DNA of 64,000 bases. Source: Limanda limanda (taxonomy: Eukaryota > Chordata > Actinopteri > Pleuronectiformes > Pleuronectidae). The stretch covers positions 23,486,248 to 23,550,247 of the forward strand of contig NC_083651.1 of the NCBI RefSeq assembly GCF_963576545.1, in the 5' to 3' direction. Shown one piece after another: positions 25,681-37,999 of this stretch (its first letter is position 1; every line of letters starts with the position of its first letter). The notes beneath the pieces are model-generated. The model worked only from the letters and a program-made list of their open reading frames with translations, ran no database searches and was not told the DNA's origin. A program made the translations under genes and the position numbers.

Positions 25681-28201
25681 CTTCCTCCTCAGTGGAGAAC
25701 ACATCACAAATGACTATAAAAAAGCTAAATGTGGGGCATTACCAGAAAAAACAAACATCTAAAATGTATTAACATGTACAATAGATACATACAGAGTTTT
25801 AATATCATATTATGAGACAGCACAGCACCTGATAAATGAAACAGGGGCTGCAGCCTTTCCTCCCTGAGCACAGACAGCAGAGATGTTAGACCAGTGAGGA
25901 TTGAACACTTTACTTGAGTTTCTACATTTGTTGCACTGTGAACACAAAGAAAACCAATGCAAGTAAAAGAAAACGATAAAAGCCTCTTAGCACAAAACCT
26001 GTTCAACAAGAATTAAAAGGAAGAGTTATATTCATGGCGGTTCCCATCCACCACGGTTTGTTTTACACAAAAGTGCTTGTCAACCTGATGGTTCATTATT
26101 ACAAACAAGCTAAAACTAAAGCGTCCTGTCTTTAAACAGCTCACTTCGTTTTCCACATATCTTCAAGTTTGAAGATACAAATCTGTGTTCACGTGTGTGT
26201 CAGCATGTGTGCGTATGTGTCTTGTGTGTGCCTCGCTTGATGACTTTTAAATGCCATTTAAAAAAAAAAAGGAATTAATTTGATTGATAGGTTTACCTAC
26301 TGATCTGCATATAAACACACACACCCTAACTTAATATGCAGTGTCTTCCACTACCCTCACAGACCTACACTAAATAAACAGGATATGCTCTGCATTAAGT
26401 AGTATTAATCGCTGTATTCATGGGAGAGTGTCTAAGCTGCGTGCTTTGGGGGAAATTGACCTTCTGTGGTCTTAATTGTACCAGAGGCTCAACAGAGCTG
26501 TGACATTTAACTGTGCTCCAGTCTTAATTCTCAGCCCTTTTATTCCAGTGCTTTGCTGACATTTCAGTAGGACGAGGGGTTTGTGAATAAAGATCCTCGG
26601 TGCTTCTTTGGTGCGGTAAACAAACAAGCAAATTTCCTCATGATTATTTTATTCCTGCAGCGTCGTCCTCTGCTTTGTCCTGTTGTCCATCACTCTCAGT
26701 CTGTGTCTCTCAGCAGAGCCGAGTGAGATTTTTACAACCCAGCCGCACAAAATGAACAAAATGCTTTATGTGTGCAGAGGTCTTGCGGGGTGGTTGATCA
26801 ATAGCAATGACTCAGCGATTACTTTGCCGGGGCTGGTGCAGGTGCCGAGATTTATGGTTGTGAAACTTCACTGTCCGGCCCACAGCTTACACAGTGTTTT
26901 TTAGGTCCGTCCACACACACACACGCACACACACAAACACAGATCACCACCCACTTAAACACATTTTTATTGTCTCAAAGATGAATCACAATGCTACAAG
27001 CAGGTGAATAACAGTCCAATGGATTTTATTTCAAAGCTAAGAGACCAAATGTGTTACGTTTGTTTTCTTAATCTTTTTATCTTATTACACTTTCTCCCCC
27101 ATGAATTCTGACCTAGCTTATCAATTCAGTGTATGGATATGCTGTGTGTTTGGTTTTATATTCTCTTTAAAGGAATACTGTCATATTTCAGGAAAGGCAC
27201 CTCTTTGCCAACCAGCCGACTAACAGATGAGAAAATCTATAGCATGTGTACGATTAGTGTGAGCAAACAAGAACATATTTGAATTTAGTTTTTTATATTT
27301 TAGATATTGAAGATATATACCTTACTAATAGATGTGTTTAAACTTGCTGGCATGTGTATTTTCTCATGAAGGGACAGAGTTGGACTGCTGATGACTGTAT
27401 CTTCAGTCAGTGGCAATCAGTGTATCGGCAAATGTGCAGAATTTTCTCAAAACCATAAATGAGGAAGATGATTAATCGGAATGGAGCGATGGACAAGTCA
27501 CACTGTCGTTCACATTGCCAGAGCGAGTTAGTGAGGTTAACACTCTGTCAATCGAATAATGATGAGCTATGGGAAGTCCTCATTAGAATAGTTTGTGTGT
27601 GTGTGTGTGCAGAGGTGAGCTTGTATGTGAATTAGCATGTTCTTGTGAATGTGCTTGTCGACTCTCTCTGCTTTAGTGCTACTTTGTCAAGAGCTTGTAG
27701 TAATTAGCTGGAGCAAATGGATGGCTCTTCACCAGCCAGCTGCAATAACTGGCTTCTCTAGAATAAATGGATGGAAGGATGGTATACAGTGAACAGATGG
27801 AGAGTTATAGAGAGAAGAATAAATGTAGGGGGGTTGTGGCGGAGGGCAGGGGTGAATGAATTGAGGAAAGTGTGGATGGGTGGGTACAAGAGGGGGAAGG
27901 AAAAAATGAATAAGCTTGTTTCGCCCTGTTGTCTTGTTTTTCATTACTTGAGTGACAGTGGATGACATCACAACTCATCGCCTGTGGCCAGAGGTTTTTA
28001 CGGGTTTAAACTAAATGTAATGAGTTTTGCAAAAGAAGAGAAAATACAGCGTCTGCTTCCAAAACCGTTCCTAGATTTCTCTGTAATGTGTGTCAAGCTG
28101 CAGGAGACGGGTGTTCGAGCTTTTCTCCAACATTTAGATTAAGGTTACGTATTACTAATATCATTTTGAGTAGCAAGGTGCATTAATCCCAATAAATACA
28201 C

Positions 28202-28309
28202 ATGTGGTGTGGGTGTGCAAGAGTGTGATTAAGTATGTGGTTGTGTGTGCTTGGATATGTGTGAGTGTGTGTGTGTATGTGTGTGTGCGTGTGTGTGTGT
28301 GTGTGTGTA
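28202..28309. repeat. (GT)-rich interrupted tract
   Basis: Alternating GT blocks with ggggtgtgcaag and similar interruptions; purest at 28286-28308. Confidence 0.9.
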
Positions 28310-29093
28310 AGTACAGTACTAAGAGCATGCATGGGGAGTGAAGTAATCACAGAGACTGGCCTTTAATCTGAACCGGTGACAAAAGCCGACTAATAGCTCA
28401 CAGCCAGCTGTGACACAAATCTGAATAAAAGTTTTAACAATGAAAAAATAAGAACAATTAAAGCGTTGGTGGCTCATTGGGGTAAGTAAGCTGTAAAAAC
28501 ATTTTGTACTGTTGATCATACTTTGAAAACTCTGCACTTATCACGGATATTGTGTAACTTTGGTAACTCTAGAGAACTTTTCCAGGAACTTATAAAAGCA
28601 TTTGGATCAAAACACAACACAGTACAGAGGGTTGTTTACCTTGGGTAGCAGACAGTAATTCATTTTATAATTTGGCTAACTCTCAATATAAATCATATTC
28701 AAAATTTAAAGATCACAGTCCTGGTCAAAGCTTGACTCATGATTGGTCAAGTGTGTGTATCAACGGGACCTTGTTACCTTAGGTCTGCCCCCTGACCGCT
28801 GCACTAGCATTCATATTATTTACAGTCTGTGATATATCACTTATCTTTTATTACAAACCAGATGTGGATTCGTTCTGAAAGCAGGAAGTTCAGCTATAAA
28901 GTATTTCAAGCCATAATTATCATGTGCGAATTCACCACAGACACCAAAGTCATCTTAACATGCACATCCTCACTTGAATTTCTTTTGGGATTTACAGTCA
29001 CAGACTTCATCAGTTGGTCCTCATCCAAATACACTCATGTGCAACTGAATACACACACAATCAATCAATGGTTAGATACACGCTGCAGTTCAA

Positions 29094-29115
29094 CACACAC
29101 ACACACACACACACA
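29094..29115. repeat. (AC)n microsatellite, short
   Basis: About ten AC units. Confidence 0.9.
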
Positions 29116-29893
29116 AAGGGACCACAGCCTATTCAGAACTGTGTTTTAATTGAGTCAGCTCAAAGTGCTGGCTGAGCAGAGCGATACATCTGATACGGAT
29201 TAGAACCAGCTTTCCCTTATTCATTGATTTCTGCTGGGCTGGGAGGCTGGGGTTGGTAGGGGGGGAGAACGGAAAGGGGAACAAAATCATTTCTTATCGA
29301 TGTACAGGAAGAGAAAAGGACATTGGAAGCGAAGGAAAGACATGGAAAGAAACATATGGGAAGAGGAAGGGGGGCGGTTGAAGAAGAGGGAGCCCTCCGC
29401 CTCAAAAGTGAACAGGACTGATAGAGATGACACTTTTCCCTTTTGGTGGTATTTGATTTTAGGAAGGGAACATTGCAGGACAACTAGGGAAAGAGGGATA
29501 GAAGAGAGCATGATGAACAGAGAGTTATAAAATCAGTGATAGGTGGAGGGAACAGGAAGTTGAGTCAGACAACTAGGACATAGAAAAAGATTTGTGTCAT
29601 TACTCCGAGAAACGCTTTAGTTTACTAAACAAGAGTTGGTTGATGAAGGGAGGAGAGGATGTGCGTACAGGGACAGACCCATCGAGGACGAGAGGATGAA
29701 AGAGAGATGTGAGAGACGGCAAGGGAGAAGATGAAGGAGTGAAGGAGAGGAACAAAACGTGTTGAAGAGAGAGGATTTGGGGCTAAGTGGTCTGATTGAG
29801 GGCGGTATGCATTCACCAAATACTTCATGTCGATCTAAATCCCTTTGAAATCCTTGAAACAGCTCGAGTGAAAAGGATGGGACGTTTGATCCA

Positions 29894-29902
29894 GTGTGTG
29901 TG

Positions 29903-29942
<40 letters not shown>

Positions 29943-29974
29943 AGCGTGCGTGCGTGCGTGCCTGCGTGTGTGTG
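29894..29974. repeat. (TGCG)n tetranucleotide tract with GT ends
   Basis: About fifteen TGCG units with two variants (cgag, cctg), flanked by GT. CpG-containing and alternating purine-pyrimidine. Confidence 0.95.
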
Positions 29975-30544
29975 AGATAGACCAAGACAGAAAAAATCGA
30001 GAGGAGAGAGAAAGACTGAGTGTGTGTCAGTGCCGAAAGTGATGGTGTGGTGTGTTTTGTGGGTAAATTGAAGGGTCTGTTGAAAGGAGAGAGATGAGCC
30101 GCTCTTACAGTGTGTGTTTCTGTGCAAGTCTGTGTGTGTGCATGAATTTGTGACAGTTCTTGTGTGTGTGTGTTTGTGTGTCTGCTCCCTCTCCCGTCAG
30201 TATCAGTCTCTTCTGCTTGATTTGCGCGCTCTCCTCTTTGCCTCTCCGCTGCTTGCCATGCCGTGAAATGGTTTTTCACTAGACCATTACCCCAACCAGT
30301 GTGCTACGCCTGCTCAGTCCTCTCTGAGCGAGAGGGAGTGTGTTTTAAGCGTGTGTGTGTTTGTGTGTGTGTGTGTGCATATGCACCTGGAGAGAGAGAA
30401 GGGTGTGTATTTATCTGCGTGCATGAGAGAGGTCTTGTATGTGAACAGTAGCTGCACTTCAAAGATAAAGTTTTTCCTTTTTGTTTATGTGTCGGGAAAA
30501 TGGGTTTTGTGCACTTGTTGATACAAGTGTGTAAATGTAACTCT

Positions 30545-30546
<2 letters not shown>

Positions 30547-30625
<79 letters not shown>
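30547..30625. repeat. (GT)n microsatellite, 79 bp
   Basis: Uninterrupted GT units. Confidence 0.98.
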
Positions 30626-30627
<2 letters not shown>

Positions 30628-31461
30628 TATGCATAAGGAAAAAGAAAAGGTGTATAAAGTGTGTGCCCCACAAGCTCAGCTATCATAGTGTTTGCCCTGC
30701 ACTGTACTCCTGTCACATTTGTGAACACTGAGAGTAAACTAACATCTAACATCTCCCTCTGACTCCCCTCTGTGTGTGTGTGTGCGTGTTTCTTACCCAC
30801 ACACAGACACACACAAATGCACACACAGCTACAGACTAATGCCAGACAGCTGTATCGGAGCTGGAAAGTCATTCAGCTCATAAACAACCGGGGGGATCTT
30901 CTTGCTTTCTGGATTTGTCACATTTTCAGCATTTTTCTGCATTATCATGTGTTTTGTTACCTCGGCCTAAAAAAGTTTTCCTCTCAAACACAAGCTGGAT
31001 TCACTGGGATGTGTCTCATGGTTTCTTGTGCATCAAACACCATTATATATTTATTTGTACTATTTTACTTGCTGCACCTGTAAACAGAAGTGTACAAAAG
31101 CTGTAACACAAAGTACACACACACAGACACACACACAATGTTATTCCAAAGTCTCTTCAGTTATTTGCCATGCTCCCATACACTCCCTCACTTCATATGC
31201 ACACATGCACACATTCATTAGAGGTTTGTCTGTTTGTGTTTGCTCAGCACGAGGCGCCACGCAGTAGTCTGCTCTTGATCATGAGTGTGGCAACAAACAA
31301 AGCCTCACACACTTCAACAGAAGAGCTTCATTCCACGTGTACACTGACTGTCTGTCTGCATTGAAACGTCCTCTAGGTTCAGTATCTACTGCATTTTAAA
31401 GGGATGAAGCGAGAAATGTTGTTTATTTTGTCGTAAGAATAAAGCTAGTTCCAATCATCGG

Positions 31462-31722
31462 CTGTATATAATGATGGATGACTTGACGGCTCCCCTAATG
31501 TGAATAAGTCACCTAGGATCAGGCTGCAGTATAGGTCATAAACCCTGCCTCCTCCATGTTAGCAGCTGTGACATTGACCTAAAAGTTAAAAGACTGGTTT
31601 CTGTGTTCAAATGACTCCAAATGCGCAAGATGGCCTCATTTGTATGAGACATATTTTAGCTTATTTTCTGGAGAGTGGGAGGAGGTGGAGACGGATCGTC
31701 CATCTTTAGATACGGTTCATGG
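31462..31722 (-). mobile_element. Dispersed MITE-like repeat, copy C (inverted, shorter)
   Basis: Ends GCTGTATATAATGATGGATG and CGTCCATCTTTAGATACGG are imperfect inverted repeats. The reverse complement of the interior has GAGGCAGGGTTTATGACC followed by TATACTGCAGCC, which matches copy A (GAGGCAGGGTTTACCACC then TATACTGCAGCC). It is therefore the same family in opposite orientation. Confidence 0.6.
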
Positions 31723-32344
31723 TTCCACTCTTTTACTCTTATAATGGGATTTCTTGACGACAGGCAAAACGTGGGATAACACCAGCTTTATCCCTAAGGA
31801 CAGTTCTATCAAAGCTATTTAACCCCTTTCTCTTCAACACCTCCCTCCTTCTCTCTTTTATTTCCTCTTCAACCCTTCCTTCGTGACTCTCCGCTTTTTC
31901 CTCGGCCCCTGAGTCATCTCTCCAGATGTTGCCGTCCTTCCCCGTCACCTCACACCTCTCTCTCTCTCCCTCTATCTCCACTTCCCTCTTTTAACATCTT
32001 GTTTAAATGGTGTCTCTAATTTCCCTTTCACCTCCCCGCTCCGTCCTCTCCATCTTCACCCCCATGCGTTCACTTGTTTTCTAATTAAATCACCTCCGCT
32101 CTCTCCTCTTGCCACAGCTTACAAGGCCTCATATCTTTCTATTTCTCCCTCACCTGCTCTCTTTAAATCATTTGCTTCTCATTCACTCTCTCCTTTTATT
32201 CCTCCCCATCTTCTTCTCATTATTTCACTCCGCCTATTATACCGCTGTCTCTCTCCCTGAGATATCGAAGCTGTAACGACAGGTGTTCAAAAGAAAGCAG
32301 GACCAGCAAGTCTTTTGTTTTTTTCATGTGCCTCCTGGCATCAT

Positions 32345-32562
32345 TACATTACATGTTACATTACATGTCATTTAGCTGACGCTTTTGTCCAAAGCGACTT
32401 ACATTTTGAGTACACTCAACATTTATGAGGGGCCATTTAGGGGTTCAGTATCTTGCCAAGGACACTTCAGCATGCAGATGGGGAGAGTGGGGATTGAACC
32501 GGCAACCTTCTTGTTGGAGAACGCCCACTCTACCCACTCTACACCCTAGGCCACACTGCCCC
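32345..32562 (-). mobile_element. tRNA-derived SINE
   Basis: Read on the minus strand from 32562: GGGGCAGTGTGGCCTAGGG with an A-box-like TGGCCTAGGGTG (32542-32553) and a B box GGTTCAATCCC (32490-32500), then a non-tRNA body and the tail GTAAGTCGCTTTGGACAAAA followed by GCGTCAGCTAAATG and a TACAT-type simple repeat. This tail is widespread in fish SINEs. Spacing of the boxes fits an RNA polymerase III promoter. It is a retroposon and not a tRNA gene: no cloverleaf can be folded. Confidence 0.8.
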
Positions 32563-33289
32563 TTGGAATTGCAGAGAAATGAGTAGAGATGGAGAGAGAA
32601 GAAAAGTCTGTGATATCTCATTCTCAGCACCTTTCACTCGTGCCGCTGTAGCTTGAGTCGAGGAGAGAAGAAGGACCCGGTTTTCTACGAAACCCTCAAC
32701 CTTTTGTCTTCACTGCTCGCCACACACACACTTCACCCTCCTTCCATTATGTTCTTATGGATTTAATATCCCTCTTTTTGCAAATTTATCAGATAGAGAT
32801 GTGTGTTACCCAAAACAGCCTCATTTTACAGCAGCAGGGTTGTGATGAACTACTAATTCTGCACATTTGTGGTATAACTTTTTATCAGCCGAGTTCAGCG
32901 TTCATGCAGAGTTACCCACACTCTCTCCCCCCCTTATTGTATTGAAACGAGTGTCGTTCACAATATCAAGTTACAAAGAAATTGGCTTGTGTGCGTGTCT
33001 ACATGTGTGTGTCTTTGGATTTGTGTGTGTTAATGGAGCTTGTTGAGGTTGTCGTTGGGGGTTTAGTCAGCTCCTTTAAGGAGCGCCGCGGCAGCTGGAA
33101 TCTCCCCGCTGAATAGACAGGGATAATCCAAAAGAGAGAGAGGGAGGGAGAGAGTGAGGAATGGAGAGAAGTGGAGGAAGAGAGAACTAGAAGTGAGGGA
33201 GAGTGAGAGAAGGAGTGAGAGGAAGAGTAAGAGACATTCAACTGTCAGCAGCTTGACTTAATCTTTTCTTTTCCTCAAAATGAGGATGA

Positions 33290-33292
<3 letters not shown>

Positions 33293-33347
<55 letters not shown>
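33293..33347. repeat. (GT)n microsatellite, 55 bp
   Basis: Uninterrupted GT units. Confidence 0.98.
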
Positions 33348-33348
<1 letters not shown>

Positions 33349-33509
33349 TTGAGCAAGATGACTGCTGCATCCTGTAATGAAGTAACCTAATCTAATAGAG
33401 ACCCCCTCCATCCCCCCTCAACCAACCCCCTACACTCCCCAGAAGACCAAAACTCTGACTCTAAATCCTTTATAACTAGCCTTTGACAATCCTAAATTAT
33501 CCCTGTATC

Positions 33510-33541
33510 ACAGACACACAGACACACAGACACACACACAT
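33510..33541. repeat. (ACACAG)n short tract
   Basis: Three to four units of acacag/acacac. Confidence 0.85.
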
Positions 33542-33654
33542 GAATAAAAAACGAGGACCTTATGGTCACTATTTATACATGTAGATGTTTTTGTAATTTT
33601 TCAGTTTATTTTAACTTGCAGCAGGTAATTTATATAATTTTGTTTTAAACGAGA

Positions 33655-34045
33655 ATGAGCACATACCCTCGCTAAGGCCCAACAGTTTCTTAATGAAACC
33701 ACATTTAAATCCACCAGATCCAGATTTTCATTTGGATCTGCACCAAATTGTATACTCTCATAAATCAGACCCTTTCAACGTGGCTGCTTTCTGCTTTCTT
33801 GGTGAAGTTGTCAGAATAAAAGCCTGAATCCCGCGGTGGTTGAAAGTGTTAAAACATTTCTGGATTAGCCGCTTTGTCTGGAGCAAAACCAACATTTGAT
33901 GGATTCTTGGCCCATGTCCCATCCCTCCACCAAGTTCCATAGAAATCCGTTCTGCAGTTTGTGTGTAATCCTGCAGACAAACAAACCAAACAGCAAACAA
34001 ATGGACAAGAGTGACAACATAACCTTGGACGGAGGTAATTAAAAA
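33655..34045 (+). repeat. Common teleost interspersed repeat ending in CGGAGGTAAT
   Basis: Contains phrases I recognise from a high-copy fish repeat: TTTGGATCTGCACCAAATTG, TGGATTAGCCGCTTTGTCTG, CCACCAAGTTCCATAGAAAT and GGACGGAGGTAATT at the end. The class is unsure; it may be the 3' end of a non-LTR element. Its end is about 35 bp before the acceptor of the PAR3-family exon at 34079. Confidence 0.65.
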
Positions 34046-34078
34046 GACAAACTAACCAGTTGTTTCTCTCTTTACCAG

Positions 34079-34155
34079 ATGCAAGGCAGAGGAGCAGATC
34101 CTCGGTTGGCACCACGTTATGAAGAGGTGGAGCGACAGTATGCCTCCTTACCAAG
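34079..34155 (+). CDS. pard3b: PAR3-family polarity protein (probably PARD3B), coding exon, first of four in window
   Basis: Partial CDS, internal exon of 77 bp. The acceptor is a good pyrimidine tract ending tttaccag and the donor reads AAG|gtacag. In the chosen frame it encodes MQGRGADPRLAPRYEEVERQ followed by YASLP and two bases of an Arg codon finished by the next exon. RQYASLPR closely resembles RQYSSLPR in the C-terminal half of PARD3 (recalled from memory). PAR3 proteins are PDZ scaffolds that bind PAR6/aPKC and organise apical junctions; this exon belongs to the disordered tail downstream of the PDZ domains. The previous exon is outside the window or unrecognised, so the ATG at 34079 is read as an internal codon rather than a start. 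A second frame is also open, but only this one joins on to the conserved downstream motifs. A fish repeat ends about 35 bp upstream and a pentanucleotide tract begins 6 bp downstream. Confidence 0.8.
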
Positions 34156-34161
34156 GTACAG

Positions 34162-34231
34162 CCTCTCCTCTCCTCTCCTCTCCTCTCCTCTCCTCTCCTC
34201 TCCTCTCCTCTCCTCTCCTCTCCTCTCCTCT
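34162..34231. repeat. (TCTCC)n pentanucleotide tract, ~70 bp
   Basis: About fourteen perfect CTCTC-type units beginning 6 bp after the donor of the exon at 34079-34155. All-pyrimidine on the coding strand. Confidence 0.98.
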
Positions 34232-34389
34232 AATTAAATACTCTGGTTCCTGTTCTTCATGTCTCCGGAGGCCTCAGTCTCAGCCAGGAACTCACCTTAT
34301 CCTCTCTCTGGGGAAGACACACTCATACAGAGGTTGAAAACCGATCCCTGACTCCAGGATCTGCTTCCCCACCAGTTTTTCCCATTAAT

Positions 34390-34440
34390 TAGTGGCGGCC
34401 CACCACAGCCTAATGGGTCCAACCACAGTTTTATAATGAT
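34390..34440. repeat. Short dispersed repeat, shared with 24010-24062
   Basis: Second copy of the GTGGCGRCCCACYAYARYCT-type sequence in the same orientation, within the 34156-48957 intron. Confidence 0.5.
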
Positions 34441-34663
34441 TTGAGAAAATGTTTGACTTCTCATACTCACATAAAAGATCTCTAACGCAGTGTTTCCGTT
34501 CCATTGCGTCACAGTTAAGTTGTGCACGGCGCTCTTGCCCTGCTCTCTCTCTCTCTCTCTAGGCTCTAGATGTGTTTGCCCCCTTCACACAGGGCAAGTG
34601 GTCCTCAGCAGGGAGGCAGACCTTGTGATAACACTCGCCCTATATCTGTGTACCTGACCTTAA

Positions 34664-34676
34664 GGGGGGGGGGGGG
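34664..34676. repeat. G13 homopolymer
   Basis: Thirteen consecutive G. Confidence 0.95.
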
Positions 34677-35395
34677 CTGTGTGAAACACTGTTCACCTAG
34701 AATCTACTCTTGGTTATGCATCAGTAGTCATCATGTGTGTTTTCCTGTAGTTTCTTTTAGTCTCCAACTTCAAAGCTTTTATCGAGACGCTGCAAAGTAA
34801 TTTACAGTGTTTTAATTTTTTTATTTCAACCATCTCAATCTCACAGAAATGTTGTTTACATGAAGCTTAGTTTCCATTTTTACAGTTAATTGTCATCTAA
34901 TATTTTATCTGAAAATTGCCACTTTACCAGAAACTTTAATTTTTCTTGAATTAATCTTTGAGTCTCTGTATTTAAATTTCACTCGTACTCTCCTTTCTTA
35001 ATTCATCCTCTTGCCTCCTTTCACACTTTGTTGTCATTTTAAAAATTACTTTTACACTTTAACATGTCACTCTACCATTATTTTTACATCTAAAAATGAA
35101 AGTTTTTCAAGTTAAGGTAGGAGCTACGAGCCTCTTTTCACCTCGTGATGTTTTGCCTCTAACTACCGACACCTCGGCAGACTAACAAGTCAACAACAGA
35201 CAAATGTTTGTTTGTGTGACTTTGAGAGAGAGTTGGGAGAGAGAGCGAGGGAGAGGGCGAGAGGGCGAGAGAGGAAGTCAGTAATAGGTGGAATGATAGA
35301 CAGAGGTTTTAAACGTTAGAAAGTTTACAGCCAGGTTCCCACCCCTGTTAAAATGGTGAGAGATGGCTTTTTCACACCTCTATCATCTCTCTGTT

Positions 35396-35430
35396 TCTCT
35401 CTCTCTCTCTTGCTCGCTCTGTGTATGCGC

Positions 35431-35461
<31 letters not shown>

Positions 35462-35482
35462 GGCGGGAGAGAGAGAGAGTAT
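35396..35482. repeat. Compound CT / GT / GA microsatellite
   Basis: CT units, then (GT)n about 35430-35452, then GA-rich sequence. Confidence 0.93.
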
Positions 35483-35578
35483 TCCTATGTGTGGGTGATG
35501 ACTTTGGCAGATGGGAGCGAGAGCAGTGATGATAGTTTTGAGGTCTGGCTGTGGTATCTGAAAAGCCTTGGGAAATTT

Positions 35579-35613
<35 letters not shown>
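35579..35613. repeat. (AC)n microsatellite, ~34 bp
   Basis: Uninterrupted AC units. Confidence 0.97.
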
Positions 35614-35615
<2 letters not shown>

Positions 35616-36291
35616 ACAGTACACCCTGTCTCTGTTTCCACTTTCAGTCATGCACTTCAGCCCATAAATGCTGTGCCAATTTTACATGTAGGCCTCATGT
35701 TTAAAAAGTGCCCCGGAGTCATTTTTCTCCAAAAAGCTGCTCTGACACTCGGCCCACTCAGGACCTGGAACAGCTCTGACACATTTTCCTACAGGACTGA
35801 AGTGTGATTTGAAAGAGTCCTGTCACCAACAATACATCTTTCTTACATATGACGTCCATACATATATAGTGAAGATACACATGAAGACAAAGAAATGAGG
35901 CTGTTACTTTCAATTAGAAGATTTGGCTCAGCAGAGACCCCCAGTTTGCACAAGCTGAATTAGTTTGTAGCCTGGATGCCAGATAGACCAAAGAGCTGCC
36001 ACTAAATACACAGAATATCCCAGAAATGTTTTACCTTCTCTGTGATTTTATGTCTGAAGCAGACTCATATCTGCTCACCGGTCTTTTTTTAGCTTCCTCC
36101 CTGCCTCTGCATCTCTGTCTACACTCGTTCACCTGCTGTCACTTCACTCGGGAGATATTTCAGCACCTGAGAGTCGGAGAAAAAGATCATGTTTGGAAAC
36201 CGCATCCAGGCTGTTGACCTTATGAAAACATATATTAGCTCCTGGGCTGTGTGTGTATTTAGAGTCTGCACGCCTGTATACCTGTGTGTAA

Positions 36292-36319
36292 GTGTGTGTG
36301 TGTGTGTGTGTGTGTGTGA
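36292..36319. repeat. (GT)n microsatellite, short
   Basis: About fourteen GT units. Confidence 0.92.
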
Positions 36320-36425
36320 ATTTGTGTTGATAGAATTTCCAAGTGGGTCCAAAAATACCTGTAGGGCCATGTAGTCGGTTACTGTATGTTTGACTCAAAG
36401 TCAGTTAACTGGAGCACGAGGTATG

Positions 36426-36597
<172 letters not shown>

Positions 36598-37072
36598 TCG
36601 ACGTGGTCTTGATGGCTCTAAAATTAAAACATGACCCAGCAGCAGCCTTAAGCAGAAACACTTTAATATAAATACTGTCAGCAAATGTAAGGGTCTGTTA
36701 AGGGTTTATTATATATTCTGTTACGCCTTCAAATTATCAGTCAGTGCGATTATGCTTTAGAAATGAGCTATTAGAAAAGGTAAAAGGGCAAAAAATGAAC
36801 TAAGTTTAATTTAGGGGTTGTTATGTTTTTATTGAAACTATTTTTTTTATCTTGTTTATTCACGCCCTGATGGCCATAGTTGTCAGAAATTGTGAATGTG
36901 AGCCTGGCTGGACTGTGATAAACACAATAAACACTAATGATAAACTTGAAAAGATATTATGTGTTTGAATATGTTTGAAATTTTTTAGATTTTAGTCAAT
37001 CACCAACTTGTAAACCCTCAGAAAATGGCCTCCTTCACTTCCTCACCCTCTGTAAGTCGTTCAAGCTGAGCT

Positions 37073-37085
37073 GGGGGGGGGGGGG
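37073..37085. repeat. G13 homopolymer
   Basis: Thirteen consecutive G after cagctgagct. Confidence 0.95.
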
Positions 37086-37273
37086 TTTCATAGAGAAAGG
37101 GAAGAGGTGTAGACGCGACACCACATGTCCTTTCACTTCAAATCCCTCACTGCCATTTTTCTTGAAATTACCTCTCCGCCCCCATTCCAGCCTCCCCCCA
37201 AAGGACCCAGCTGAGGGTGAGAAAGGGTCACTGTACCTCGACCCATGTGACAACCGTTTTTAACCTCAGGATA

Positions 37274-37311
37274 CCCCCCCCCCCCCCCCCCAAAAAAAAA
37301 GGGGGGGGGGG
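37274..37311. repeat. C18-A9-G11 homopolymer block
   Basis: Three successive homopolymers; the C and G runs can pair around the A run. Confidence 0.95.
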
Positions 37312-37849
37312 CTGCAAAAAACATTTGCAGCCTCAACCTGAAAGAGAGATTTCCTGCCTCACCCCCGGGTTTCCAGATATATATATGAAAGCGTTTTCAT
37401 ACTCTTGTCATGTCAGGACCCCGGGGGTCTGCAACGTGTTCCGGGGTCGTGATCCAACATTTAAACTTCCAAAGACATTTATGGGGCTGCGTCTCCAACT
37501 AAGAGTGGAATTTACATTCATGTGCTTTAAAAACCAGTTTAAGATGAAGCTGCACACTTTTCATTTTTTTATTAGAGTGCAGAGAGACCTGCAAGAGAAA
37601 GAAAGAGGTTTATGATATTCAGGAAACATCCCTGTTTGATTCAGACTCAAATTACTGAGTTAATGTTTGAAAACTACACTGACTTATATGCATTCGTGGC
37701 TTTTGATGTGTGTTGCTATGCACCTGTGTGTGCGTGTGCGTGTGTGTGTGTGTGTGAAAGTCATCCTGGGGTCAGTAGATGGGTATCAGACTGTATGTGT
37801 GTGTTGTGTAAACATGAGTAAGTTGTGCCCCGTACCATGTGTGCACCAT

Positions 37850-37999
<150 letters not shown>

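Larger units (their letters stand above)
25681..31461. other. Inferred intron sequence, simple repeats only
   Basis: GT/AC and TGCG tracts are listed separately. 28800-28830 (ATTTACAGTCTGTG) resembles the right end of MITE copy A and may be a relic. No coding exon recognised. Confidence 0.45.

Noticed and set aside
29617..30279. 220-codon minus-strand open frame
   Set aside because: Composed largely of TGCG/GT repeat translation (ARTHARTHA) and pyrimidine-rich flanks; no domain, no splice context.
32345..32562. tRNA gene on the minus strand
   Set aside because: A and B boxes are present but no acceptor or anticodon stem forms; the SINE body and tail explain it.
34162..34231. CRISPR-like or designed tandem array
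   Set aside because: Simple pentanucleotide slippage repeat without spacers; no cas genes and a eukaryotic context.
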